IMG/VR virus record: IMGVR_UViG_3300027759_004177
Span: 124,001-188,000 of that record
Length of the DNA: 64,000 nt
Origin: a virus
Reading direction: 5' to 3' (one strand)
Position numbers and translations under genes: made by a program. This document shows positions 16,545 through 25,432 of the stretch, one piece after another (the stretch's first letter is position 1; every line of letters starts with the position of its first letter). A model generated the notes under the pieces. That model ran no database searches, was not told where the DNA came from, and saw nothing but the letters and a program-made list of their open reading frames with translations.

Positions 16545-17668
16545 AGGCTAAATCCTTTAAAGGTATTTTGGTCTACGTCTTGTTTTGTGCCACCAATCAC
16601 ATAAGTGGTAATTTCTGTTTCTTGTGGAGCAACCTGTACATCTGATCCGGCAATCCATTTCATAGTCCACGGCAGGGGATTACTTGCACCTGGCTTCATA
16701 CCACAATCCAGACCCACTGCGGTCATACGTTTACAGGTCAACCAATCAATGTACTGCGCCAACAACACTTCATTGAGTCCAATCATACTTCCGTCTTTAA
16801 ACAAGTACTTGGCCCAGGCTTTTTCTTGTGCGGCTGCTGCCAAGAACATTTGCTCACACTCGGCCTTGGTTTCCACTTTGAGTAAAGCATAGTCAGGATC
16901 ATCTGTAGGCAATAATTTAAGAAGTGTTTGTGTACTACCCAAATGAATATTTTCATCGCGAGCGATAAGTTTGATAATCTTGGCATTGCCTTCCATTTTC
17001 TTAAGTTCAGCAAAGGCCCATGAGCAAGCAAAACTAACATAAAAACGAATTCCTTCTAGGGCATTTACGCTGTTAAGACACAACCATAATTTCTTTTTAA
17101 GTTGATAAGGATCAACTACAATTTGTTTTCCATTGACTGTATGAGTGCCGTAGCCTAACATACGGAACCAACCGCTGGCTTCAATTAGGTCATCGTAATA
17201 TTTGCTGATGTCTGTGGCACAGGCAACAATTTCATCTAACTCCATCAGCTCATCAAAGATCACGCTGGGATCACTGTACACGTTACGAATGATGTGTGTA
17301 TAGCTACGTGAATGAATAGTTTCGTTAAATGCCCAAGTCTCAATCCAGGTCTCTAGCTCGGGGATGGTGGCGAGAGGAAGGAATGCCAAATTAGGACTGC
17401 GTCCTTGCACAGAATCCAACAGGATCTGACGCTTTAGGTTTGATGTAAAGATATGCTTTTCAAAGTCTGTTAGATCTTTAAAGTCTTTTGCATCGTGCAT
17501 GACATCAATCTCTTCTGGACGCCAAAAGAATCCCAACTGTTTATCTGTGAGTTTGTCAAACTGTCGATACTTGAGTACATCATAACGCTGTACAGCCGGT
17601 GTGCCATTGGTATCAAGAAAAGCCAATGATTTGGTATGATCTGTTTTTTTAATATTGAATACTGACAT
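16541..17668 (-). CDS. nrdB: Ribonucleotide reductase class Ia, beta subunit
   Basis: This 375-residue protein holds the di-iron site and radical of class Ia RNR. Ligands align as D85, E116, H119, E205, E239 and H242, and the radical tyrosine is Y123 (in HSRSYTHI), one residue offset from E. coli numbering. The C-terminus (QNTFKGFSL) is the tail that docks on NrdA. With NrdA and glutaredoxin it converts host ribonucleotides to dNTPs for phage replication. It is bracketed by two SGNH-type genes with ATGA and TAATG overlaps, so the order is nrdA - SGNH - nrdB - SGNH - grx. Confidence 0.96.
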   Translation of the reverse strand: MSVFNIKKTDHTKSLAFLDTNGTPAVQRYDVLKYRQFDKLTDKQLGFFWRPEEIDVMHDAKDFKDLTDFEKHIFTSNLKRQILLDSVQGRSPNLAFLPLATIPELETWIETWAFNETIHSRSYTHIIRNVYSDPSVIFDELMELDEIVACATDISKYYDDLIEASGWFRMLGYGTHTVNGKQIVVDPYQLKKKLWLCLNSVNALEGIRFYVSFACSWAFAELKKMEGNAKIIKLIARDENIHLGSTQTLLKLLPTDDPDYALLKVETKAECEQMFLAAAAQEKAWAKYLFKDGSMIGLNEVLLAQYIDWLTCKRMTAVGLDCGMKPGASNPLPWTMKWIAGSDVQVAPQETEITTYVIGGTKQDVDQNTFKGFSL

Positions 17669-18375
17669 TATACTTCCTTTATTTTATCTTTTAATACTGA
17701 AACTATTCTTTGAGCAATTTTTTCTCTGCCCTGTAGATTTGGATGATCGTTACATGGACGAATATATTTTTCGACTGCTGGTCTTCCAGAGTTTAACCAA
17801 TTATACAGGTTAGCTACTAAATTTTTAGATTCCGGAGCATACCACTCCGGGTCAAATTCTGACTGTACCACACACGTTTCTTTAGGGAGTACCCACACAT
17901 GATGCGGAATGCTATTCCACAGTGAATATTGTTTATCGATTCTATTAGAATATGAAGTTTCAAATGTGCTAATAAACCAGGGTTGTATTTTGTGTTGCAT
18001 ACAATAACTGTACAATGTAAAACAGGTTGATGCAGAGATCCAAGAATCTTGATACTCATTGATACTTTTTTTATTAACATCTGATGATAAATGTATCATT
18101 GTATTATTGTCGTCGTAATAAAATCTACGAGCTGAAGACGTCAATGAAAAAATAGCATGGTCTCCTGCACCAGCACCGCTTTCTGTTAGCAACGGTATCA
18201 TGCTCGGTTGGCTAGATCCTGGAATACTGAAGTTTTTGTATGGCACATTTAATAACTCGCTGACCATTGCAGGATAGCTAGCCAAAGGCTCACTGGGCAC
18301 AATATTATTTTTTTGATACCAGGATTCTAGTTCGCCGACCTCGGCTGACCAACTATCTCCAAAAAAATATAACAT
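17668..18375 (-). CDS. SGNH/GDSL hydrolase-like protein (copy 2)
   Basis: This 235-residue protein begins MLYFFGDSWSAEVGEL, with GDSW as block I (nucleophile Ser). It has NFSIPGSSQPSM as the Gly block and CNDHPNLQGREKIA as block V. It has no signal peptide. It sits between nrdA and nrdB, coupled to nrdB by TAATG. It is clearly diverged from copy 1. The enzymatic target is not evident; esterase or deacetylase activity on small glycans is the family norm. Confidence 0.7.
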   Translation of the reverse strand: MLYFFGDSWSAEVGELESWYQKNNIVPSEPLASYPAMVSELLNVPYKNFSIPGSSQPSMIPLLTESGAGAGDHAIFSLTSSARRFYYDDNNTMIHLSSDVNKKSINEYQDSWISASTCFTLYSYCMQHKIQPWFISTFETSYSNRIDKQYSLWNSIPHHVWVLPKETCVVQSEFDPEWYAPESKNLVANLYNWLNSGRPAVEKYIRPCNDHPNLQGREKIAQRIVSVLKDKIKEV

Positions 18376-18387
18376 GTACAGTAACCC

Positions 18388-20682
18388 TTAAATTACGCAA
18401 CTATCACAGTCGGCATCGTCGCTGTTAGTGCCTTCGGGCAATGCAGCTAACTTGTCAACGTCAATTTCGCCTTGTCCATCATTGGTATTAAAATAATACA
18501 ACTGTTTGGTGCCATATTTGTAGCACATGATCAAATGTTGTAGCATTTCACTCATTGGAATCTTTTCATCTGCATAAAAGCGAGGATTGTAACTGGTATT
18601 GACACTGATACCCTGATCAATGTACTTTTGCAGTACAGCACAAAGTTTCAAATATCCTTCTGGGCTACGTTGATCCCATAGCAATTCGTATTTGTTTTTT
18701 AGGCGACGATACTCGGGCACAACTTGTTTGAGTACGCCATCTTTGCTTTGTTTGATACTTACATAACTGCGTGGGGGCTCAATGCCATTGGTAGCATTGC
18801 TGATTTGTGCCGATGTTTCTGCCGGCATCAGTGCCATTAGGGTAGCATTACGCTGACCAGTGGCTTTGATTTGTTCACGTAGTTTTGCCCAAGGCATACG
18901 TTCTTGGTGCGGTACCAATTCATCAATCTCTGCTTTACGTGTGTCAATGGGAAGAATACCTCTAGCAGATTTTAAATCGTGTGTTCGTGTGCAGGCACCT
19001 TGTTCAGCGGCGAGATCAGCTGAGGCTTTTAAAAGATAGTAACTCCAGGCCTCAGCGTACTCGTCTACTAGTGTTAGTGCTTGTGGATCTGAATAACTTA
19101 CATCGTTCTTTGCCAAGAAATAAGCAAAGTTGATAATACCTACTCCAAGCGGACGAAACTCTTCGGTAGCTATCTCTGCAGCTTTGACAGGATAATTCTG
19201 ATAGCTCAATAGTGCATCTAATCCACGTACAGCCAGTTCACAAGGCTTCTGGAAGTCATGTGGGCTTTTTACATTGCCCCAATTGATTGCACTCAAGGTA
19301 CATAGTGCAATCCTACCATCCTCGTCGTTGACATCCTTAAGTGGAACTGTTGGTAAATCAATTTCACAACAAAGGTTTGACATCTTAACGGGTGCTACTC
19401 TCTCATCGAATGGACTGTGCGTGTTGGCATGGTCCACGTTTTGCAAATAGATACGACCGGTATCTTTGCGTTCCTGCATAAAACGGGCAAACAAATCTGC
19501 GGCTTTGAACGTTTTTTTACGTAGTTTGGTATTGCGTTCAGCCCTTTCGTACAGCTCTTTGAAACGGTCCTGATCTGCAAAGAAAGCTTCGTACATTTCA
19601 GGTACGTCGTGGGGGCTAAAACAGGTAATATCGCCACCTTGAATCAGTCTTTCGTACATTAATTTGTTGAATTGAACACCATAATCCATGTGACGTACAC
19701 GATTATCCTCTGTGCCCTTGTTGTTCTTCAATACAATAAGGTCTTCAATTTCATAATGCCACAATGGATAGTACAGAGTGGCTGCACCATTACGCACACC
19801 ACCCTGGCTACAACTGCGTGTGGCACTTTGGAATAGTTTGTAGAATGGAACTACACCTGTGTGGTATGCATCACCCGATCGAATGGGACTACCCAGGGCA
19901 CGGATGCGGCCTGCACCGATGCCGATGCCTGCTTTCTGTGAGACATACTTAACAATACTGCTAGTAGTAGCATTAATACTATCAAGACTGTCATCTGTTT
20001 CAATGAGTACACAGCTCGAAAATTGTTTTTGTGGAGTACGTACCCCAGCCATAACAGGGGTAGGAAGGCTGATATCGCCAAGGCTAATTGCATCATAATA
20101 ATCCTTTACCCAACGTAGCCTTGTTTCTCGAGGATACGACTGGAATAGTGTGGCCGCAATAAGCATATAGGCCATTTGTGGTGTTTCAAAAATTTCTCGG
20201 GTTACACGGTTTTGTACCAGATACTTGCCACGGAACTGTTCCATAGCAACATAGGTAAAATTTTCATCACGTTCATGATGAATGTAGTTGTTTAGGGTCG
20301 TCCACTCATCTTCAGTGTAGGCTTCTAATAGGCCACGATCATAAAATCCTGTCGCCACGTTGCGTGTGACCTGTGTGTACAAGGACCATGGCGTATAGTC
20401 GTTATAAATTTGCTTGCGTAGATGATAGTTGATCAAACGACCAGCTACATATTGATAGTTCGGAGTTTCTTCTGAAATCAAATCAGCAGCACTTTTGATC
20501 AAGGTTTCTTGAATATCTGCTGTTTTAATACCGTTGTAAAACTGTATGTGACTTTTTATTTCTACTTCGCTGGCACTAACACCTGTGATGCCTTCGGTTG
20601 CCCAGAATACTACTTTGTGTAACTTTTCTAAATCGAGGTCTTCCATGTGACCTTCTCTTTTTGTTACTTGAATTGTTGTCAT
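18388..20682 (-). CDS. nrdA: Ribonucleotide reductase class Ia, alpha subunit
   Basis: This 764-residue protein has an ATP-cone N-terminus (VTKREGHMEDLDLEKLHKVV), so allosteric activity control appears retained. The catalytic set is complete: Cys in FSSCVLIETDDS, the N-L-C-C-E loop in MSNLCCEIDLP, the partner Cys in CTLSAINWG, and the Tyr pair in KQLYYFNT. The C-terminal CDSCVI is the swinging thiol pair reduced by glutaredoxin or thioredoxin. The length matches bacterial and T4 NrdA. An AAGAGGC ribosome site precedes ATG at 20682. No intron or intein is visible. Confidence 0.96.
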   Translation of the reverse strand: MTTIQVTKREGHMEDLDLEKLHKVVFWATEGITGVSASEVEIKSHIQFYNGIKTADIQETLIKSAADLISEETPNYQYVAGRLINYHLRKQIYNDYTPWSLYTQVTRNVATGFYDRGLLEAYTEDEWTTLNNYIHHERDENFTYVAMEQFRGKYLVQNRVTREIFETPQMAYMLIAATLFQSYPRETRLRWVKDYYDAISLGDISLPTPVMAGVRTPQKQFSSCVLIETDDSLDSINATTSSIVKYVSQKAGIGIGAGRIRALGSPIRSGDAYHTGVVPFYKLFQSATRSCSQGGVRNGAATLYYPLWHYEIEDLIVLKNNKGTEDNRVRHMDYGVQFNKLMYERLIQGGDITCFSPHDVPEMYEAFFADQDRFKELYERAERNTKLRKKTFKAADLFARFMQERKDTGRIYLQNVDHANTHSPFDERVAPVKMSNLCCEIDLPTVPLKDVNDEDGRIALCTLSAINWGNVKSPHDFQKPCELAVRGLDALLSYQNYPVKAAEIATEEFRPLGVGIINFAYFLAKNDVSYSDPQALTLVDEYAEAWSYYLLKASADLAAEQGACTRTHDLKSARGILPIDTRKAEIDELVPHQERMPWAKLREQIKATGQRNATLMALMPAETSAQISNATNGIEPPRSYVSIKQSKDGVLKQVVPEYRRLKNKYELLWDQRSPEGYLKLCAVLQKYIDQGISVNTSYNPRFYADEKIPMSEMLQHLIMCYKYGTKQLYYFNTNDGQGEIDVDKLAALPEGTNSDDADCDSCVI

Positions 20683-20691
20683 TGATGCCTC

Positions 20692-21141
20692 TTAGTAAGA
20701 TTCTAATTGTAATTCTTTTTCATTGTACTGCCGTTTAATTTTTAACGTTTTATCAACTTGTTTGATATTTACTACCTCTCCGTCAATCATATTAAGGATA
20801 TATTTTCCCTGATCAAAACAAGCTAAATTATACTCATATCCTGTTTTGGGATCATAGTATAATCTAAACTCAATGTCGGTTTGCATTCTATGACCAGTTA
20901 ATGCTATAGTATAGACTATTCCCAAACATTTTGCAACATCGCAATAGACATTTTCCAAAATTAATGTCCACGGATCGGGCCAAGTGGTTGGTTGATCGAA
21001 ATCCAGGTTGTAAGGGACAAAAGGTGCTCCAGCCCAAAACTCTGCAGTTTGGGCAAGTGCTTGATCCAATGGTAAAGACTCTATAGTCGCTCGAAAGTCA
21101 CGCCAAGATCTCATCCGATCTTCAGCTTTAAGTTGAAACAT
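20692..21141 (-). CDS. Hypothetical protein next to nrdA
   Basis: This 149-residue soluble protein has mixed alpha/beta character. Segments include PWTLILENVYCDVAKCLGIVYTI, HRMQTDIEFRLYYDPKTGYEYN and a basic C-terminus (LKIKRQYNEKELQLESY). No catalytic motif is recognised. It lies between nrdA and the pectate-lyase-fold tail protein, with gaps of nine and three bases. A role in virion structure or nucleotide metabolism cannot be distinguished from sequence. Confidence 0.55.
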   Translation of the reverse strand: MFQLKAEDRMRSWRDFRATIESLPLDQALAQTAEFWAGAPFVPYNLDFDQPTTWPDPWTLILENVYCDVAKCLGIVYTIALTGHRMQTDIEFRLYYDPKTGYEYNLACFDQGKYILNMIDGEVVNIKQVDKTLKIKRQYNEKELQLESY

Positions 21142-21144
21142 TGT

Positions 21145-22275
21145 TTATATAAATTGTTTAATATTGTATTTTAAAGTGGATGTTGATCCAACGGTACAGG
21201 TCATTACACCGCCAAGATTGGCCCAGATGTTTGCACCAATGCTGACAGCAGGTTCACTGAACTCATCATCAAACGAACATACACCGCCACTGCGATTATA
21301 TTTGATTGTACCAATTCTGTAATTTGTGCCGCTGGTGATTTCGTAATCAATTCGACCAGCACCATTGGCTAGTGTTGTAACGGCATTAGTTCCAGCAGAC
21401 ATTGGCACACGTACGGTGTCAAAATAATTGCTGCGTGTTATTACTCCACTAACTGCATCAGCAACGTTAATAGCACCAGTAGTGGCACCACGAAGAGTAC
21501 TACTTGAAACTTCAATGTTTGAAGAAGAACCTGTGACACTTACATTATATGTGCCACCAACAAAGCCTACGCCGTCAAATGTCACGTTGGTTGCACTTAC
21601 TAACAATGCAGCTGGCACACTAGTGGATGTTGTGACCAATCCCAAATCACGAATTGTAATATTACCCGGTAAGGTAGCTCCTACACCGTATGTTCCCCCG
21701 GTGATTTGAAACAAACTGTCACAAGTTTGTATGACTCCAACGTTGCTGGTAATGATGCTGTTGTTTTTTCCGTCACCAACTAAAGTACAGTTTGGTGGTA
21801 TCACCAGATTGCTGGTAATTCTGTAGTTACCGGCCGGGAATCGAATTGTTCTGCGAATGGAATTGTATGTGGTACTTAACGAACTGATGTAAACTTGTCT
21901 AATGGCTCGATCAATGGCTGCTGTGTCGTTGGTAGTTCCGTCGCCCTTGGCTCCAAAGTCTCTAACACTTATAGTTTCGTCTAGGACATTCTGTAAAGTT
22001 CTAACAACTGGAGTTAATGCCGATGCACCGGTGACACTGGTATAACCAGCTTCTGTTCCTTTGAATGTGTAACTGGAAATTAATCCAATAAAATCAGTGT
22101 ACTCGGTGAGAATTTCTGTTACACCTTCGGTAGGAGCTCCTTCTTCTAAGGTACCATTGCCGATGTATAATCTGCGTTCGTCAAGGCTCCAACCCAGTTC
22201 GGCACTGGCCAAATTGGGTAGGTCTTGTTGTAAGCCTCTGCGATGCTGAATTCTGCTGATTTGAACAATTGCCAT
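21145..22275 (-). CDS. Tail protein with pectate-lyase-type beta-helix
   Basis: This 376-residue protein has two parts. Residues 1-45 (RIQHRRGLQQDLP, LASAELGWSLDERRLYIGNG) form the short phage appendage module found in many fibre proteins. From about residue 100, ISVRDFGAKGDGTTNDTAAI is the signature of the pectate lyase superfamily 3 beta-helix, followed by repeated strands (NITIRDLGL, VTFDGVGFVGG, GVITRSNYFD). Such proteins act as tailspikes or glycan-binding or degrading appendages. Catalytic residues cannot be assigned. A weak CTAAATAC box lies about 25 bases upstream. Confidence 0.82.
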   Translation of the reverse strand: MAIVQISRIQHRRGLQQDLPNLASAELGWSLDERRLYIGNGTLEEGAPTEGVTEILTEYTDFIGLISSYTFKGTEAGYTSVTGASALTPVVRTLQNVLDETISVRDFGAKGDGTTNDTAAIDRAIRQVYISSLSTTYNSIRRTIRFPAGNYRITSNLVIPPNCTLVGDGKNNSIITSNVGVIQTCDSLFQITGGTYGVGATLPGNITIRDLGLVTTSTSVPAALLVSATNVTFDGVGFVGGTYNVSVTGSSSNIEVSSSTLRGATTGAINVADAVSGVITRSNYFDTVRVPMSAGTNAVTTLANGAGRIDYEITSGTNYRIGTIKYNRSGGVCSFDDEFSEPAVSIGANIWANLGGVMTCTVGSTSTLKYNIKQFI

Positions 22276-22299
22276 TTACATTAATCCTGAAATATAATG

Positions 22300-22306
22300 T
22301 ATTTAG
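22300..22306 (-). promoter_or_regulatory. Possible late promoter box (weak)
   Basis: Minus-strand CTAAATA followed by C, about 25 bases upstream of the tail gene ATG at 22275; it lies across the last codons of the exonuclease gene. It has two mismatches to the T4 late consensus, so this is tentative. Confidence 0.35.
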
Positions 22307-23013
22307 TTTGCGAGATAATACTGCTCGACTCGTTTGTTCCATTCCACACAGTAGTGATCAAATTCTGCGCCTTCCAGCACAAATTCCTGATAAACAGGGG
22401 TGTCAAACACGCCGGGTTCTAGCTCTTTTGGTTGCTGACACATAAGTATTACACCTTTTTTGATGTCGGTTCCATACATGTTATTGTGGGCTTGTGCGTA
22501 GGCCGCCAATTGTACAAAATAATCGCCAATGTATTCACGCTTTTTGAGTTTGTTGGTTTGTTTGTAATCCATGATGGCAGGTGCATCGTTGTGTACACCC
22601 ACGCTGTCTGTGGTGCCGGCATATAACCCACTATAATACACAGGCACTTCGACTCCCCACACTTCGTTGACTTGAGCGAAGCCTTCAAGAATAACTTGTG
22701 CAGCCATGAACCATGAAGGCTGTGCAAACGGATTACCGGGCAGTTCTTTCATTTCACCAGTTTTAACATAGTGCTCTAAGTAGCTGTGCATACGTGTTCC
22801 GCGATTGGCAGCTTCTGTGGTGATCTGTTGAGCACGTTGTTCGCCTACTGCCCGTTTCCAATTGGCCAAGGCCGCTTTGCTTTCTGCAGATTTGGTCTTG
22901 TCTAGGATTGTAGTGACACTGGGTACTTTGCTACCGTCAGGCAAACAGTAATGTCGCTTGCCGTTGATTGTTTCTCTATCACATGGTGTGTAATTGTATT
23001 TTTCTATCAGCAT
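22303..23013 (-). CDS. PD-(D/E)XK exonuclease (RecB-like)
   Basis: This 236-residue protein has RecB-type nuclease motifs: GTRMHSYLEHYV (His/Glu helix), the Asp of AGTTDSVG, PAIMDYKQT as the D-x-K strand, and YFVQLAAYAQAH as the Q-x3-Y helix. The arrangement resembles Cas4/MGME1-type single-strand exonucleases common in T4-like marine phages, which act in recombination or end processing. It overlaps the IscA gene by one base, and these nucleases can carry an iron-sulfur cluster. No conserved C-terminal Cys set is visible here, so a cluster is not supported. Confidence 0.82.
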   Translation of the reverse strand: MLIEKYNYTPCDRETINGKRHYCLPDGSKVPSVTTILDKTKSAESKAALANWKRAVGEQRAQQITTEAANRGTRMHSYLEHYVKTGEMKELPGNPFAQPSWFMAAQVILEGFAQVNEVWGVEVPVYYSGLYAGTTDSVGVHNDAPAIMDYKQTNKLKKREYIGDYFVQLAAYAQAHNNMYGTDIKKGVILMCQQPKELEPGVFDTPVYQEFVLEGAEFDHYCVEWNKRVEQYYLAN

Positions 23014-23339
23014 TATATTCTAAATGATTCGCCGCAACCGCAACGATCCTTTTCTGCGGTATTACGGAATTCAAATCCTTCGTTGAGTCCTTGTCGTACA
23101 TAGTCTACTTCTAAATCTTTAAAATAAGGCAAATCTTTTTCAGATATATAAACACAAAATGTTTCAAATAATTTAGTGTATCCCGGGTCTAAGTCGGTGA
23201 CTTTATCTAAATATTCCAGTGTGTAGGCCAAGCCGCTGCAACCTGTGGTACGCACACCTATGCGTATGCCTCGCCCTTGTCCACGACGCTTTAAATTTTC
23301 TTGTATTTTTTGTTGTGCAGATTCAGTTACTGCTATCAT
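23013..23339 (-). CDS. iscA: A-type iron-sulfur carrier (IscA/HesB family)
   Basis: This 108-residue protein has the three conserved cysteines of A-type carriers: C34 in TTGCSGLAY, and C100 and C102 in RCGCGESF. ATCs receive Fe-S clusters from a scaffold and deliver them to apo-enzymes. It overlaps the IscU-type scaffold gene by 17 bases, so both proteins are made together. The only iron-sulfur clients visible in this window are two radical SAM enzymes. Phage-borne HesB/IscA-like genes are known from aquatic virus genomes; the pairing with a full scaffold is notable. Confidence 0.93.
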   Translation of the reverse strand: MIAVTESAQQKIQENLKRRGQGRGIRIGVRTTGCSGLAYTLEYLDKVTDLDPGYTKLFETFCVYISEKDLPYFKDLEVDYVRQGLNEGFEFRNTAEKDRCGCGESFRI

Positions 23340-23715
23340 CTGGATGTTTTTTCTTATAATCTTCTATAGCCGCTTTGATTGCATCTTCGGCCAAGATCGA
23401 ACAGTGGATCTTGACCGGCGGTAACGCGAGTTCTTCTGCAATCTGAGTATTTTTAATTTCCATTGCGGCATCAAGCGTTTTGCCTTTGACCCATTCCGTA
23501 ACAAGACTTGAACTGGCAATCGCAGATCCACATCCGTACGTTTTGAACTTAGCGTCTTGAATAATCCCATTTTCAACCCTTATTTGAAGTTTCATCACAT
23601 CGCCGCAGGCTGGAGCACCCACCATGCCAGTACCCACATTGACGTCACCGGCATCCATCTTGCCTACATTGCGTGGATTTTCATAATGATCAATTACTTT
23701 GTCTGAATATGCCAT
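23323..23715 (-). CDS. iscU: Iron-sulfur cluster scaffold IscU
   Basis: This 130-residue protein is full length for IscU. It has C37-x-D39 (APACGDVM), C62 (TYGCGSAIASSS) and H104-C105 (VKIHCSILAEDAI), the complete cluster-binding set. The LPPVK motif at 98-102 is the site recognised by the HscA chaperone, so the phage scaffold could use the host HscA/HscB and IscS. ATG follows AAGGAG, and a TTGACA-17-TAAAAT promoter lies 18 bases upstream, marking this as an early operon iscU-iscA-exonuclease. Confidence 0.95.
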   Translation of the reverse strand: MAYSDKVIDHYENPRNVGKMDAGDVNVGTGMVGAPACGDVMKLQIRVENGIIQDAKFKTYGCGSAIASSSLVTEWVKGKTLDAAMEIKNTQIAEELALPPVKIHCSILAEDAIKAAIEDYKKKHPDDSSN

Positions 23716-23733
23716 AGATACACTCCTTACGCT

Positions 23734-23762
23734 ATTTTAACGTATTTAATTGGGTTTGTCAA
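23734..23762 (-). promoter_or_regulatory. Sigma70-like promoter of the iscU operon
   Basis: Minus-strand TTGACA, 17-base spacer, TAAAAT, with a leader of about 12 bases carrying AAGGAG before the iscU ATG. Confidence 0.7.
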
Positions 23763-23765
23763 ATA

Positions 23766-24191
23766 TTATTTCTTAGCGGCTCGTTTGGCCATACTGCTAA
23801 CTACCTTGGCCGGATTGCCGGGTGCGGCTACTTCAGCACCAAGTGGGTCAGAGTTGTCAAGTTCAGATTCCGGTGGAGCCAAGTACACATACTTGACAGC
23901 ACTATGGTCATCATCTTTGATGTCTTTGATTAAGGCCTTGACAGAATCATTATGCTGGTATGCTGCATCTAACGCTGCAAAATTAAATGCTTCGTTGCCA
24001 GGAATGTTTCTTACTTGATTGATGATTGTGTCAACTTTGACACGTGGGGTTACTGCGTTGCTTTGTTCGGCTTCATTGCGTAGCCATTCTAAGGCAGTGA
24101 TCAAAGCAGAGTCACCACGTGTCTCTGCTTCATCTTCAATTACTTCGTCTACTAGTTCTATAGACTCTAGGATGATATCCCGAATACGCAT
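23766..24191 (-). CDS. Putative head-internal protein with capsid-targeting-like N-terminus
   Basis: This 141-residue acidic protein begins MRIRDIILESIELVDEV. The IILE-S junction fits the (L/I)-x-E consensus cut by T4 prohead protease gp21, and the leader resembles other N-termini in this window. The rest is helical (ALITALEWLRNEAEQ, DSVKALIKDIKDDD) with a Pro/Ala-rich, basic tail (SSMAKRAAKK). It is TAATG-coupled to the upstream 234-residue gene. A core or internal head protein role is inferred; no enzyme motif is seen. Confidence 0.5.
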   Translation of the reverse strand: MRIRDIILESIELVDEVIEDEAETRGDSALITALEWLRNEAEQSNAVTPRVKVDTIINQVRNIPGNEAFNFAALDAAYQHNDSVKALIKDIKDDDHSAVKYVYLAPPESELDNSDPLGAEVAAPGNPAKVVSSMAKRAAKK

Positions 24192-24895
24192 TAACGACGC
24201 TCGCGGCCTAGTTCTTCTTCTCCGCCAACTGCTGCATCTGTGGCATCAAAACCGTCAGCTTCAGGAGCGGCACCTAGGTCAGCATCTAGATCACTGTCCA
24301 TACCACCTTCAGGGGGAACGGCACCAGCAAGACCTTGATCAGCACCCAGGCCCATGTCCATTGGAGCAGCAACTTGCTCACCACTGAGTTGACGAACTGC
24401 TGTGTCTGAACTCTCACGTGCTGTGCTCAATGCTTGATACAGGTCTGCCAACATTGGGCTGATACCTGTTTTGAATGTTTCAGCTTGCTCACTGCCAATT
24501 TGATCACGGATTGTGTCAATCAGGGCAGGTACTTGTTCGTTTTGAATCTTAGAGATTTTCTCTAACATGTCTTGTACAGAGTCAACAATGTCTTTGGCGG
24601 CTAGAACAGCTTCGCTACGACCTAGTTCACTTTCAAACAAGCCTTGTTCAGAATTCATCCACTTGTCCAGTCCTTCTTTGACCAGCATAAGTTCCATATA
24701 CTTAGAATTCTTTTCAGCGGTGTGTGCGCCAAATGATTTTTTAATTTGTGTGATGTTTTCACCAAGAGCTTTTGCTAAACGCTGTGCTTTAGCATAAGTT
24801 AAATTGTCATAATCAACTGAAAAACCAAAGCGGCTTTCCATGACTTTGTTAATCTTTTGTGGTGTTACTTCGGTTCGCATTTCAGAAAGTCTCAT
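24191..24895 (-). CDS. Helical, acidic-tailed protein, scaffold-like
   Basis: This 234-residue protein starts MRLSEMRTEVTPQ. A long helical region (residues 15-170, with KNSKYMELMLVKEGLDKWMN and VDSVQDMLEKISKIQNEQVP) is followed by a Gly/Ala/Asp-rich low-complexity tail ending EEELGRERR. Composition and layout are reminiscent of phage scaffold or prohead core proteins, though no specific homologue is recognised. It lies in a run of coupled minus-strand genes. Confidence 0.5.
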   Translation of the reverse strand: MRLSEMRTEVTPQKINKVMESRFGFSVDYDNLTYAKAQRLAKALGENITQIKKSFGAHTAEKNSKYMELMLVKEGLDKWMNSEQGLFESELGRSEAVLAAKDIVDSVQDMLEKISKIQNEQVPALIDTIRDQIGSEQAETFKTGISPMLADLYQALSTARESSDTAVRQLSGEQVAAPMDMGLGADQGLAGAVPPEGGMDSDLDADLGAAPEADGFDATDAAVGGEEELGRERR

Positions 24896-24901
24896 GATGT
24901 A

Positions 24902-25432
24902 TTATTCCCATATCTTGTAGTATTTAGCCGTCTTGTGCATTTTTAATATTTTGTCCCGGGCAAGAGTTAGCCTGTTTTCTGCCACTTCTAACCTGGGCAA
25001 TCTAGTATCAACTGTTACATAATCCCTACGTTGCCTGGCTTTTTCTATAGTATTACGCAAGGCCAACATGTCTGTATAATTTTTATTTATTTCTCTGTCC
25101 CAGAACAACAATTCATCTGCTTGATAATACTTGTTCTTGATAGTGTAAATCGTGTACAAGATTGCTGATATTTTGCTTTCAAATCTGTGTACAAATTCCC
25201 TGTTGTGATCCAGCACATCGCAGGTTCGATTGGGATTTACATTCAGGTGATACAGGCCTATGCGATACCCGTTGTTAACCGGGATACAAACAGGAGTTTT
25301 TTCTTCCGCATGTATTTTGCCCAGCTCACGCTCAGTCCACTGCTTGATATAGTCAGTGGCGGCATTGGTTAATTTGCGTATTTCGTGATTTGGAGGTCTA
25401 ACGGATTTTTTTCGTGTATGTGATTTGGCCAT
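24902..25432 (-). CDS. Hypothetical basic protein
   Basis: This 176-residue protein is markedly basic at both ends (MAKSHTRKKSVRPPN; LTLARDKILKMHKTAKYYKIW). In between are a mixed alpha/beta part (VCIPVNNGYRIGLYHLNVNPN) and a coiled helix (LALRNTIEKARQRRDYV). A similar N-to-C arrangement is common among uncharacterised virion or assembly proteins of T4-like marine phages. There is no catalytic motif. Its 5' end overlaps the upstream small gene by 35 bases. Confidence 0.55.
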   Translation of the reverse strand: MAKSHTRKKSVRPPNHEIRKLTNAATDYIKQWTERELGKIHAEEKTPVCIPVNNGYRIGLYHLNVNPNRTCDVLDHNREFVHRFESKISAILYTIYTIKNKYYQADELLFWDREINKNYTDMLALRNTIEKARQRRDYVTVDTRLPRLEVAENRLTLARDKILKMHKTAKYYKIWE

